This document shows positions 40,466 through 48,789 of a stretch of 64,000 nucleotides of DNA, piece by piece (position 1 is the first letter of the stretch; each line of letters opens with the position of its first letter). This stretch comes from Flavobacteriales bacterium UBA952 (GTDB lineage Bacteria; Bacteroidota; Bacteroidia; Flavobacteriales_D; Crocinitomicaceae), in contig DBCS01000004.1 in NCBI GenBank assembly GCA_002293185.1, forward strand, positions 439,037-503,036. The letters run 5' to 3'. The position numbers and the translations under genes were made by a program. The notes beneath the pieces were generated by a model. It searched no databases. It had not been told where the DNA came from and saw only the letters and a list, made by a program, of their open reading frames with translations.

Positions 40466-41545
40466 CTAACGTTTGCGAAGTTCAGCAGCCAACCAATTTT
40501 GAAATGCTTTTGCATTTTTGGCGTGCTCGGCGCCCGAGGCAGTAAAATTGTGTGTTCCAGAGTAATCAGGTTTGGCACACATAAAGATATAATTGTTTTG
40601 ATCTGGTTCGAGCACCGCATCTACTACACCTATAGGAGGCAAATAAATGGGGCCTGGAGGCAAGCCTGCAATTTTATAGGTGTTATAAGGACAGTCGATG
40701 TCGCGGTGTATGGCTAGCAGACGTTGTACACCTTTGAGCTGCTCTCCCCAACAAAATTTAAAAGTTGGATCGGATTGCAATTTAACACCTTGCCTGATGC
40801 GGTTGAGATAAAGCCCTGCAATGATTGGCCATTCTTCAGATCTTCGGGCTTGTTCGGAATATACAATACTAGCAAGCGTAACGGCCTCACTAGGTGTTTG
40901 TAAGCCAACGCTCACCAGTTTAGCTTTGCGTTCGGGCGTCCAGAACTTTTTAAACTCTTGGGCCATTCGGTCCACGAATTGTACAGGTGTTTGGTCCCAA
41001 TACAGTTCATAGGTGTTGGGGATAAAAAGCGCAGGTAATTGTTCTAGGTTAAAACCCAACCGAGCGAGCGTTTGCCCGTTTTGAATGTAGCTCATGAATT
41101 GAGTGCTATCGAGATCGAGTTGCGTTTTTAACTTGCCTGCTAAATCTTGAAGCGTGCGGCAATTTTCAAAACTGATCGCAACGGTTTGCTCGGCATTGCC
41201 ATTGCCGTTGCTATTGCTTTTAAAGCCATTCCAGATGTGACGATACGCCGTAGCGGGCTCGATGATATATTTACCCGGAGCAATATTGCGCGGATTCATT
41301 TCTTTTTCTGTTCCCACCATTTCAAAAAGGTCTGGCTTTGAAATAATTCCTTTCTGCTCGAGCAGGCGGGCAACGCTTTTCACATTTAATTGATTGTCTT
41401 TTGCAGACAGGTAAACAACCACCCCAGCGGAATTGCTAGACTTTTGAAAGGCGGCATAATAATATTTGAGCTGCGGCAATACAAAAAGCGTTAAACCCAA
41501 TGCGAGCGCGCCTACTATTAATACTAATTTTTGTTTTGTAGACAT
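40466..41545 (-). CDS. mltG: Endolytic transglycosylase MltG
   Basis: 359 aa. One N-terminal membrane helix (about 8-28), a LysM-like segment (KSVARLLEQKGIIS), and the YceG/MltG catalytic domain: FIPNTYELYW, TLASIVYSEQARRSEEWPII with the conserved glutamate, and LQSDPTFKF. It cuts nascent glycan strands to set their length during peptidoglycan synthesis. It overlaps the GNAT gene by 22 bases. Confidence 0.93.
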   Translation of the reverse strand: MSTKQKLVLIVGALALGLTLFVLPQLKYYYAAFQKSSNSAGVVVYLSAKDNQLNVKSVARLLEQKGIISKPDLFEMVGTEKEMNPRNIAPGKYIIEPATAYRHIWNGFKSNSNGNGNAEQTVAISFENCRTLQDLAGKLKTQLDLDSTQFMSYIQNGQTLARLGFNLEQLPALFIPNTYELYWDQTPVQFVDRMAQEFKKFWTPERKAKLVSVGLQTPSEAVTLASIVYSEQARRSEEWPIIAGLYLNRIRQGVKLQSDPTFKFCWGEQLKGVQRLLAIHRDIDCPYNTYKIAGLPPGPIYLPPIGVVDAVLEPDQNNYIFMCAKPDYSGTHNFTASGAEHAKNAKAFQNWLAAELRKR

Positions 41546-42054
41546 AATTGATAGGTAAGTTCGTCGAAATATTCATTTTTAAAACGCAGCCAATTATTGC
41601 GCGTTCCGGCATGAATGAAACCTGCTTTTTCAAAGAGTAAAATACTCGATTGATTATCGCCGTGTATTTGACAATACAAATTACGCAGTTCTAAAATTTC
41701 TTTGCAGTAGGTGGTAAACAGCTGCAAGGCCTCTGCAGCGTAGCCCTTCCGTTTGTCAGCATCGGCTGCAATTAGGATGCCAACGGCGCCATAACCATGC
41801 TTGAAATTGAGGTCGTATAAGTCAATAACACCCACAGGGCGTTCTTCTAGTGCCGTTTGAATGACCAAGCGCATTTGACCTGATTTGCGGATGTCAGATT
41901 GGTGTTCGATGAGCTGATGGATATCGAACAATGAAAATGGCACCTCTGTGTTGGATACCTTCCAGTTATCCGGATTATTCTCCCACATGAAAATGGTGCT
42001 GGCGTCGTCCTTTTCGACCGCTCTCAAAACGACCAAACTACCCTTCAAGCTCAT
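41524..42054 (-). CDS. GNAT family N-acetyltransferase (RimJ/RimL-like)
   Basis: 176 aa. The segment GAVGILIAADADKRKGYAAEALQLF (about 94-118) is the acetyl-CoA motif; EILELRNLYCQIHGDNQSSILLFEKAGF is typical of the RimJ/RimL and SpeG-like branch. Substrate unknown: ribosomal protein N-termini, polyamines or antibiotics are all possible. It overlaps dapF by 17 bases upstream and mltG by 22 bases downstream, so translation is coupled. Confidence 0.87.
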   Translation of the reverse strand: MSLKGSLVVLRAVEKDDASTIFMWENNPDNWKVSNTEVPFSLFDIHQLIEHQSDIRKSGQMRLVIQTALEERPVGVIDLYDLNFKHGYGAVGILIAADADKRKGYAAEALQLFTTYCKEILELRNLYCQIHGDNQSSILLFEKAGFIHAGTRNNWLRFKNEYFDELTYQLCLQNKN

Positions 42055-42823
42055 AAATTCCGTTATAAACGAGTTTTGCAGGCCCCGTAAGATAAATTTC
42101 AGAAAATGATTGATCGGCGTTCATTTGCCACTGCACCTGCAGAAGTCCACCTTTGGTTTGGACCTCAATGCTGCCTTTATTTCTTTGACGAAGTTGCGCA
42201 AACACCAGCGCTGCTGCGGTAACACCTGTACCACAAGAGAGGGTCTCGCCTTCAACACCGCGTTCATAGGTGGCCACACGAATACTATTTTCATGAAGCT
42301 CCATCAAGTTGACATTGATTCCGTCTTTTTGATAAGTGCTATTGTGACGAATAGCTCGGCCCAAGTTTATTACGTGATTGGAATCATGATTGGCATCGAG
42401 AAGGACATAATGTGGAGAACCCGTATGGAGTTCAAATGCTTCGCCTATAGATTTAATTGGCTTTACATCATTCATTTTTAGTTTTACTTCATCTTGACAA
42501 AGCCATGCTTGGTGAACACCATCTATAGCGAGAAAACGTGTGTCTGCCGCATGGAGCAAGCCTAGCCTTGCAGCAAAAGCAACAGCACAGCGCGCTCCGT
42601 TTCCACAAAAAGATTGCGTTCCATCTGCATTGTAATAAACCATTTCAAAATCATATCCTTCCGTGCGTTGAATAACAATAAGCCCATCGGCGCCTATGCC
42701 AAATTTGCGGTCACAAAGTTGCTGAATAGCCACAACAGACAATTTGTCATCTAAACTAGAGGTGTAGTCTAGCATAATGAAATCGTTGCCTGTGCCTTGA
42801 TACTTGTAGAAAGGTAGTCTCAT
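42038..42823 (-). CDS. dapF: Diaminopimelate epimerase
   Basis: 261 aa. It racemises LL- to meso-diaminopimelate for lysine and peptidoglycan. The two catalytic cysteines are C73 (SFCGNGARC) and C197 (SCGTGVTA), with GTGNDF near 10 and FGIGADGL near 41. It leads the leftward unit dapF-GNAT-mltG-glycosylasparaginase-beta-mannosidase. A TATTTTTG element lies 10 bases before the start. Confidence 0.95.
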   Translation of the reverse strand: MRLPFYKYQGTGNDFIMLDYTSSLDDKLSVVAIQQLCDRKFGIGADGLIVIQRTEGYDFEMVYYNADGTQSFCGNGARCAVAFAARLGLLHAADTRFLAIDGVHQAWLCQDEVKLKMNDVKPIKSIGEAFELHTGSPHYVLLDANHDSNHVINLGRAIRHNSTYQKDGINVNLMELHENSIRVATYERGVEGETLSCGTGVTAAALVFAQLRQRNKGSIEVQTKGGLLQVQWQMNADQSFSEIYLTGPAKLVYNGIYELEG

Positions 42824-42833
42824 TGTAGTTGAA

Positions 42834-42841
42834 CAAAAATA
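42834..42841 (-). promoter_or_regulatory. -7 element of the dapF operon
   Basis: Minus strand TATTTTTG, 10 bases before the dapF ATG at 42823. Confidence 0.6.
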
Positions 42842-42894
42842 GTTGATTAATCGTTACGAATTCTTAACAAAATTTAACATTTTTTAGGCAATTT

Positions 42895-42910
42895 TTGGAA
42901 CGCTATTTGC
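42895..42910 (+). promoter_or_regulatory. Sigma-54-like -24/-12 promoter of htrA
   Basis: The stretch TTGGAACG-N4-TTGC has GG at 42897-42898 and GC at 42909-42910 with the exact 10-base spacing required of sigma-54 promoters. One base (A for C) differs from the TGGCAC core. The start codon is 32 bases further on. No TAnnTTTG alternative is evident in this gap on the plus strand. Confidence 0.5.
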
Positions 42911-42942
42911 GTTTAATGTTGTGAAATTTAAAATCTGACAGT

Positions 42943-44415
42943 ATGACACTCACCAGCACACTCAAATTATTTGGAATGGGAATCCTAGGTGGAACCCTTC
43001 CTCTGGCTACTTACGTCATTATTCAACATAATAGTAGCCGTTTATCAGATCAAGTTATTGACGGAAATCTCCGCACACCCATCCAACAAGTTGACTACCA
43101 AGGCGTACCCCAAGGGCTTGACTTCAGCGCTGCTGCAGAAAGTTCGGTACATTCCGTTGTACACATTACCACCAAAGTTGTGCAGACCACTTTTCAGCGC
43201 GATCCCTTTCAAGAATTCTTCTACGGGCCCGGCGCCGGAGGACGAGAATTCAAACAATATGGCGCCGGGGCCGGTTCAGGAGTCATTGTTTCCTCACAGG
43301 GTTATATCGTAACCAACAATCATGTCATTGACAACGCGAGTGAAATCCAAGTGATCTTGAATGACAACTCCAAATACGATGCAAAAGTGGTGGGCACAGA
43401 CCCTTCCACCGATATTGCCGTTCTTAAAATTGAAGGTACTAACTTTGCTGCCATACCAATAGGGAATTCAGACGAGCTCAGAATTGGAGAATGGGTTTTG
43501 GCCGTTGGCAACCCCTTTAACCTCACCTCTACGGTAACGGCTGGCATTGTGTCGGCTAAAGCGCGTAACATCAATTTGCTCTCCGAACGCAGCTCCAAAG
43601 AAGTAGTTCCTATCGAGTCATTTATTCAAACCGATGCTGCCGTAAATCCAGGGAACAGCGGTGGAGCTTTGGTCAATACCCGAGGAGAGCTCATTGGCAT
43701 CAATACAGCCATCGCTTCTCAAACGGGCTCTTATGCGGGCTATTCCTTTGCCGTTCCGGTAAATTTAGTTGATAAAGTCATTCGCGATCTCATCGATTTT
43801 GGTATCGTACAACGCGGGTATCTCGGTGTCCAAATATCAGACATAACGCAAGAAATTAAAGAAAAAAATAAACTCCCCGACCTCAAAGGTGTATACATCG
43901 CTAAGGTAGTTGAAGGTGGTTCTGCAGACAAAGCAGGCCTCAAAGATGGCGATGTGATACTCAAGGTGGGCAGCAAGGAAGTCAATTCAGTGGCTGCTCT
44001 TCAAGAAGAGATCGGAAAGCGAAGACCTGGCGATAAAGTTTCGTTGAGCATCCGACAAAAAGACGGTGACCTACTCACCAAAGAACTCGTGCTGCGCAAC
44101 CAAGACGGAGAAACCGAACTGATGTCCAAAGAAGAAATTAGTAAAAACTATGCACTTGGCGCCACCTTCATCGAACTTACCGACAAAGAGAAAAAAGAGC
44201 TCAACATCAACCATGGTGTAAAAATCAAAACAATCAATACGGGTAAACTCAAATCGCTCGGTTTAAAAGAAGGAGTCATCATTACAAAAATCAATAATGA
44301 GCCCATTGAAACCGTCGAAGAACTAACCCAAAAATTAAGTGGCGACAATAGAGGTATCTTACTTGAAATCATGGATGAAACGGGTAAAAAAGACTACCGA
44401 GGATTTGGATTATAA
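42943..44415 (+). CDS. degP: Do-family periplasmic serine protease (DegP/HtrA)
   Basis: 490 aa. N-terminal signal/anchor helix (8-27), trypsin-like domain with H127 (VTNNHVID), D157 (TDIAVLKI) and S239 (NPGNSGGAL), then PDZ1 (about 285-375) and a degenerate PDZ2 (about 395-485). Degrades or refolds misfolded envelope proteins. A sigma-54-like promoter lies upstream, which would put it under activator control rather than the housekeeping sigma. rpoD follows on the same strand after 160 bases. It diverges from the dapF operon. Confidence 0.93.
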   Translation: MTLTSTLKLFGMGILGGTLPLATYVIIQHNSSRLSDQVIDGNLRTPIQQVDYQGVPQGLDFSAAAESSVHSVVHITTKVVQTTFQRDPFQEFFYGPGAGGREFKQYGAGAGSGVIVSSQGYIVTNNHVIDNASEIQVILNDNSKYDAKVVGTDPSTDIAVLKIEGTNFAAIPIGNSDELRIGEWVLAVGNPFNLTSTVTAGIVSAKARNINLLSERSSKEVVPIESFIQTDAAVNPGNSGGALVNTRGELIGINTAIASQTGSYAGYSFAVPVNLVDKVIRDLIDFGIVQRGYLGVQISDITQEIKEKNKLPDLKGVYIAKVVEGGSADKAGLKDGDVILKVGSKEVNSVAALQEEIGKRRPGDKVSLSIRQKDGDLLTKELVLRNQDGETELMSKEEISKNYALGATFIELTDKEKKELNINHGVKIKTINTGKLKSLGLKEGVIITKINNEPIETVEELTQKLSGDNRGILLEIMDETGKKDYRGFGL

Positions 44416-44575
44416 TTCAAAATCATTTTTTGCAACTGCGTTGAAAAAGTTAAGAACTCGTTAATAACTCCGTAAAAAAAGCCTATTTCAGATTTTTTTA
44501 TCCCTGATTTTCGACGTTACTTTGCTCAACAAGCAGTAGTTAAACTCTACCTAGTAAACAAGTATAGATAAGCGC

Positions 44576-45442
44576 ATGAGACAGCTAAAAATAACCAAAT
44601 CCATCACCAATAGAGAGAGTCAATCTCTAGATAAATATCTACAAGATATCGGTCGTGAAGAACTCATAACCGCAGAACAAGAAGTTGAACTCGCCCGGCG
44701 AATAAAAGCCGGCGATCAAAAAGCATTAGAAAAACTTACCAGAGCCAATTTGCGTTTTGTGGTCTCCGTTGCCAAGCAATACCAAAATCAAGGCCTTACC
44801 CTTCCCGACCTTATCAATGAAGGTAATTTGGGCCTCATTAAAGCTGCTCAAAAATTTGACGAAACACGAGGTTTTAAGTTCATTTCTTATGCTGTTTGGT
44901 GGATTCGTCAGTCCATCCTACAAGCACTAGCCGAACAAGCACGTATTGTACGTTTACCTTTAAATCAAGTTGGTTCACTCAACAAAATCAACAAAGCGTT
45001 TTCTCGCTTAGAGCAAGAATTTGAGCGCCCGCCAAGTGCTGAAGAACTCGCCGAAGCGCTCGAGGTTCCTGAAGATAAAATCAAGGAAAGCTTAAATGTT
45101 TCTGGTCGTCATGTATCTATGGATGCACCACTTACCACCAACGACGACGGCGGTACGCTCATGGATGTCATGTCTAACCCGGACTCTCCACGCACTGACC
45201 ACATGCTCATGGCTGAATCATTGCAAAAAGAGATTGAACGCTCTTTGAGCACCTTAACTGACAAAGAGCGTGAAATCATCCGCTTATTTTTCGGTATTGG
45301 CATGAATCACGGTCTTACCCTTGAAGAAATCGGAGCCAAATTCAACCTCACTCGGGAGCGCGTTCGACAAATTAAAGAGAAGGCCATTCGCCGACTCCGA
45401 CACACCTCTCGAAACAAACTTTTGAAGTCATATCTCGGCTAA
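44576..45442 (+). CDS. rpoD: RNA polymerase primary sigma factor (RpoD/SigA)
   Basis: 288 aa, the short primary sigma of Bacteroidota. Regions seen in order: 1.2 (SLDKYLQDIGREELITAEQE), 2.1-2.4 (LRFVVSVAKQYQNQG, DLINEGNLGLIKAAQKFD, YAVWWIRQSILQAL), 3 and 4 with the C-terminal HTH (LTLEEIGAKFNLTRERVRQIKEKA). It lacks the acidic region 1.1. This factor is expected to read the TAnnTTTG promoters found across the window. A strong terminator follows its stop. Confidence 0.95.
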   Translation: MRQLKITKSITNRESQSLDKYLQDIGREELITAEQEVELARRIKAGDQKALEKLTRANLRFVVSVAKQYQNQGLTLPDLINEGNLGLIKAAQKFDETRGFKFISYAVWWIRQSILQALAEQARIVRLPLNQVGSLNKINKAFSRLEQEFERPPSAEELAEALEVPEDKIKESLNVSGRHVSMDAPLTTNDDGGTLMDVMSNPDSPRTDHMLMAESLQKEIERSLSTLTDKEREIIRLFFGIGMNHGLTLEEIGAKFNLTRERVRQIKEKAIRRLRHTSRNKLLKSYLG

Positions 45443-45450
45443 TATATGGA

Positions 45451-45479
45451 AGGCTACCTACTTGTGAGGTAGCCTTTTT
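45451..45479 (+). terminator. Rho-independent terminator of rpoD
   Basis: Arms AGGCTACCT (45451-45459) and AGGTAGCCT (45467-45475) with a 7-base loop and a T-run; perfect 9-base stem, 8 bases after the rpoD stop codon. Confidence 0.85.
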
Positions 45480-45521
45480 CTTTTCATCAACAATCAATTA
45501 TCAACATCAATCAACAACAAC

Positions 45522-46967
45522 ATGGAAACCAAAGACGGTTATGAAAAAGAGCTCAATTTACATATTGAGCGAGAAAGAGCAGCTGTAAAATTACAAAGCA
45601 AAGTAGGAGAACTCCTATACGACAAGGGCATTGAGCTCGTTTTGTTTAGAAACCACCTTACCGATACCACGATCTCCGAAATTCTGAATTTACATGAATA
45701 CGCAAGAAAGGTAGTCAACAAACCCATTGATGTCTTTACCACAGCGGCTTTAGCCGAAATTTTGAGCACGCTCGATATCCCCGCTTCCAAATTAGACATC
45801 GGCCTTTTGGCAAGCGAATGGCTCGCTGGCCAGACCGAACAAAACGGAATGGCCCGTTTTCTTATGGAAAAATTAGGTGGTCTACAACATCCCCAGGCCA
45901 TTGAACCCCGAGATGTCGTATTGTACGGGTTTGGGCGCATTGGTCGCTTGGCCGCGCGCGAACTCATCAAGCAAGCAGGAAAAGGCCAACAATTGCGCTT
46001 GCGTGCTATTGTGACACGTGGCGCTTCTGATGCAGATATTATTAAGCGTGCTTCCCTATTGCGCAATGACTCCGTTCACGGCGCATTTAAAGGCTCTGTC
46101 ATTGAAGATCTGGCCGGAAAAAACCTAAATATCAATGGCCAAATTGTTCATATGATAGACGCTGCTAATCCAGAGGATATCGATTATACACAGTATGGTA
46201 TCCAAAATGCCCTCATCATAGATAACACTGGGGTATTCACCAACAGAGAAGCTTTGGCCCGTCATCTGAAAGCGAAGGGGGTAGAAAAAGTACTACTCAC
46301 CGCTCCTGGAAAAGAAATTCCAAATGTGGTCTACGGTATCAATCAGCATACACTCGATGTAGAAAACGAAAATATTTTTTCTGCTGCTTCATGCACCACA
46401 AATGCGATATCGCCAATTTTAAAAATAATCAACGACGAATTTGGCGTTGTCAAAGGACACATCGAAACAGTTCACGCCTACACCAACGACCAAAATCTGC
46501 TCGACAACATGCACAAGAAACCTAGACGTGGGCGTTCAGCAGCTGTAAATATGGTCATCACCTCCACAGGGGCAGGATCAGCAGTAACAAAAGTGATTCC
46601 AGAACTTAAAGACAAGCTTACTGCCAATGCCGTACGGGTACCCACACCAAACGGATCATTAGCTATTTTGAGCCTAGAATTGGAAAAAAAGGTGAGCCTT
46701 GAACAAGTAAATGCAGCTGTTAAAAATGCTGCACTCCACGGCGAATTAGTCAACCAAATTTACTATTCCTTTGATCCAGAACTCGTATCTTCGGATATCA
46801 TTGGCAATACTTGCTGTAGCGTCTTTGACTCCAATGCCAGCATTGTATCTATAGATGGCAAAAATGTGGTGCTCTATGCCTGGTACGACAACGAATTTGG
46901 CTACACAAAGCAAGTGATCCGATTGGCAAAATACATAACTCAAGTGCGCAGGGCTATTTACTATTAA
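45522..46967 (+). CDS. gap: Glyceraldehyde-3-phosphate dehydrogenase, long form
   Basis: 481 aa. It oxidises glyceraldehyde 3-phosphate with NAD(P)+ and phosphate. The NAD fold starts at YGFGRIGRLAARE (135-147), and the catalytic Cys is C291 in SAASCTTNAI. About 125 extra N-terminal residues, mostly helical (VELLYDKG-type region, ARKVVNKPIDVFTTAALAEI), precede it; usual GAPDH is about 335 aa. The long form is known in Bacteroidota and some proteobacteria, but the role of the extension is not settled. The stop overlaps the cmk start by one base. Confidence 0.9.
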   Translation: METKDGYEKELNLHIERERAAVKLQSKVGELLYDKGIELVLFRNHLTDTTISEILNLHEYARKVVNKPIDVFTTAALAEILSTLDIPASKLDIGLLASEWLAGQTEQNGMARFLMEKLGGLQHPQAIEPRDVVLYGFGRIGRLAARELIKQAGKGQQLRLRAIVTRGASDADIIKRASLLRNDSVHGAFKGSVIEDLAGKNLNINGQIVHMIDAANPEDIDYTQYGIQNALIIDNTGVFTNREALARHLKAKGVEKVLLTAPGKEIPNVVYGINQHTLDVENENIFSAASCTTNAISPILKIINDEFGVVKGHIETVHAYTNDQNLLDNMHKKPRRGRSAAVNMVITSTGAGSAVTKVIPELKDKLTANAVRVPTPNGSLAILSLELEKKVSLEQVNAAVKNAALHGELVNQIYYSFDPELVSSDIIGNTCCSVFDSNASIVSIDGKNVVLYAWYDNEFGYTKQVIRLAKYITQVRRAIYY

Positions 46968-47641
46968 TGCAAAAAAAAATCACCATAGCAATCGATGGCT
47001 TTGCAGCCTGTGGCAAAAGTACTTTAGCCAAATCCTTAGCGCAGGAACTTCATTATACGTTTATAGACTCCGGCGCCATGTATCGGGCCATAGCTTTTTA
47101 TTGCCTCGAAAATCACTTGATAGACCACTCAGGTGAAATCCAGCTCGATCACTTGGAAAAACACCTCGACAACATTCAAATTGAGATGAGTCCCGAACAA
47201 AAGATTTATTTGAATAAGCAGGATATCACAGATGCCATTCGCACGCCGCGCGTTGCCAACGTGGTTTCTCAGGTGGCTAGCATTAAAACTGTTCGCAGCA
47301 AATTAGTTGAGATCCAACGGCAAATGGGTGCAAACGGTGGTATTGTGATGGATGGTCGGGACATCGGAACGGTGGTGTTTCCGAATGCCGAACTCAAAAT
47401 TTTTGTGACGGCTTCTGCTGAGGTTAGAACACAGCGCCGTTTGGCAGAACTTATGGCAAAAGGAGAACGAACAGATACCCGAAGCGTACAGCAAAACTTA
47501 CTTCAAAGAGATCATTTAGACAGCACAAGAAAAGAAAGTCCGCTGGCGCAGGCATCCGATGCAATTGTATTGGATACCTCTAATTTAAATCGGGAAGAAC
47601 AATTGGCTTGGGCTTTGGAAAAAGTGCAGCGACTACTTTAA
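46967..47641 (+). CDS. cmk: Cytidylate kinase
   Basis: 224 aa. It phosphorylates CMP and dCMP. P-loop IDGFAACGKSTLAK (9-22), NMP-binding FIDSGAMYRAI and VMDGRDIGTVVFPNA, and the RRLAELMAKGE segment are all typical. It is coupled to the GAPDH gene by a TAATG junction and ends 11 bases before the convergent DUF2891 gene. Confidence 0.95.
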   Translation: MQKKITIAIDGFAACGKSTLAKSLAQELHYTFIDSGAMYRAIAFYCLENHLIDHSGEIQLDHLEKHLDNIQIEMSPEQKIYLNKQDITDAIRTPRVANVVSQVASIKTVRSKLVEIQRQMGANGGIVMDGRDIGTVVFPNAELKIFVTASAEVRTQRRLAELMAKGERTDTRSVQQNLLQRDHLDSTRKESPLAQASDAIVLDTSNLNREEQLAWALEKVQRLL

Positions 47642-47651
47642 TTGTAGTTTT

Positions 47652-48770
47652 TTAATCCTCGTAACCAATTAAAGCAAACACAGAAAACGACGACAACCAG
47701 TGGTCTATGTCGTAATTGTCTTTGCCTATGCTTTCTTGTGCGTAGTCCCACATGGCGTTCATTTGCGCTACCCAAACTTCTTTGGTTGCGGCATCTAAAC
47801 TTTCTGCCGGCAGCGATTGAAGCATTCCGTTAAGGCACCAAATCCGGTTTAGATGATAACCATCCCAATGAGATTCATAGCCGTCGTGTTTGTCTGTTTT
47901 CTTGATTTGTAAATCTTTTTTGGCTGTTTCTGCTCCGAACAAATCAGGACTAAATTTTTTGAGCCAAACCATATAATCTTCTTGGTCATAGACCTTTCGC
48001 ATGAGGTCCGTAACGAGTAACGAAGCAGACATGAAGTCATACTCAAAAGGCTCGGCACGCAGTGGTGCTTTGGTCATTTTGCCATAATAACGCTTACTGG
48101 CCTTTAATGCTACTTTAAGTAAATCTTGATCGCCAAAAGTACGGGCATAGTCAATGGCAAATGATAAATTAAGCGAGGGTGCATCATGAGAACCAGACAC
48201 TTCAACCTGCTTGACATCTTTCCAAACTACTTGTGCAGCAGCAGCACACAAACGGTGGAGCGGTCCAAGATTAGTTAACCAGCGCTCGGCATCGGGGTCG
48301 TTCCAACGGGCAAGCTCGTCGGCAACCTTAAGCAGCCATCCTTGTCCATAAGGAAATTCAAAAACGTAACGTTCATTATTGGTTTCGAAGTAATTATACT
48401 CTTGAAGGATATTCGCTTCACTGAAACTTTCATCCAATTTTACCCTTATTGCTGCTGCCTCTGGAATGTCCGGGAAAGATTTTAAGATTTTAATTAGCGC
48501 CCAATGGTTATGAACAGCGCTGTGCCAATCATAACAACCGTAAAAAGCAGGCCAGATATCCACAGGGGTTTGGGTATCTCCCGGTTGACGCAATGCACGG
48601 TAGTAATAATGTGGGGTTGGCTTAGCGGTGCAATCTAAAGATAGTTTTGCAAAATAAGATGCGCCTGCCGAAGAAAGGGTATAACGGCCGTCAGGAGTGC
48701 TATTTACTAACTGAGCAAAAAAGAAATTTGCACTTAAAAAAGCGCTGAAGAAGATGGAAAATTTGAGCAT
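47652..48770 (-). CDS. DUF2891 family secreted protein
   Basis: 372 aa from ATG 48770, which opens with a signal peptide (LKFSIFFSAFLSANFFFAQ). The remainder matches DUF2891: PAFYGCYDWHSAVHNHWALIK near 80 (paired His residues), QGWLLKVADELARW, and DGYHLNRIWCLNGM near 315. These His-rich helical repeats resemble alpha/alpha-barrel enzymes, such as some glycosidases, but no activity is known. Periplasmic or secreted. It follows the unknown membrane protein gene by 19 bases. Confidence 0.85.
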   Translation of the reverse strand: MLKFSIFFSAFLSANFFFAQLVNSTPDGRYTLSSAGASYFAKLSLDCTAKPTPHYYYRALRQPGDTQTPVDIWPAFYGCYDWHSAVHNHWALIKILKSFPDIPEAAAIRVKLDESFSEANILQEYNYFETNNERYVFEFPYGQGWLLKVADELARWNDPDAERWLTNLGPLHRLCAAAAQVVWKDVKQVEVSGSHDAPSLNLSFAIDYARTFGDQDLLKVALKASKRYYGKMTKAPLRAEPFEYDFMSASLLVTDLMRKVYDQEDYMVWLKKFSPDLFGAETAKKDLQIKKTDKHDGYESHWDGYHLNRIWCLNGMLQSLPAESLDAATKEVWVAQMNAMWDYAQESIGKDNYDIDHWLSSFSVFALIGYED

Positions 48771-48789
48771 GCGTTGAGGTGTTAAAAAA

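Noticed and set aside
44416..44575. Promoter of rpoD as an exact TAnnTTTG
   Set aside because: The gap has TTACTTTG, one base short of the consensus spacing; too weak to annotate.
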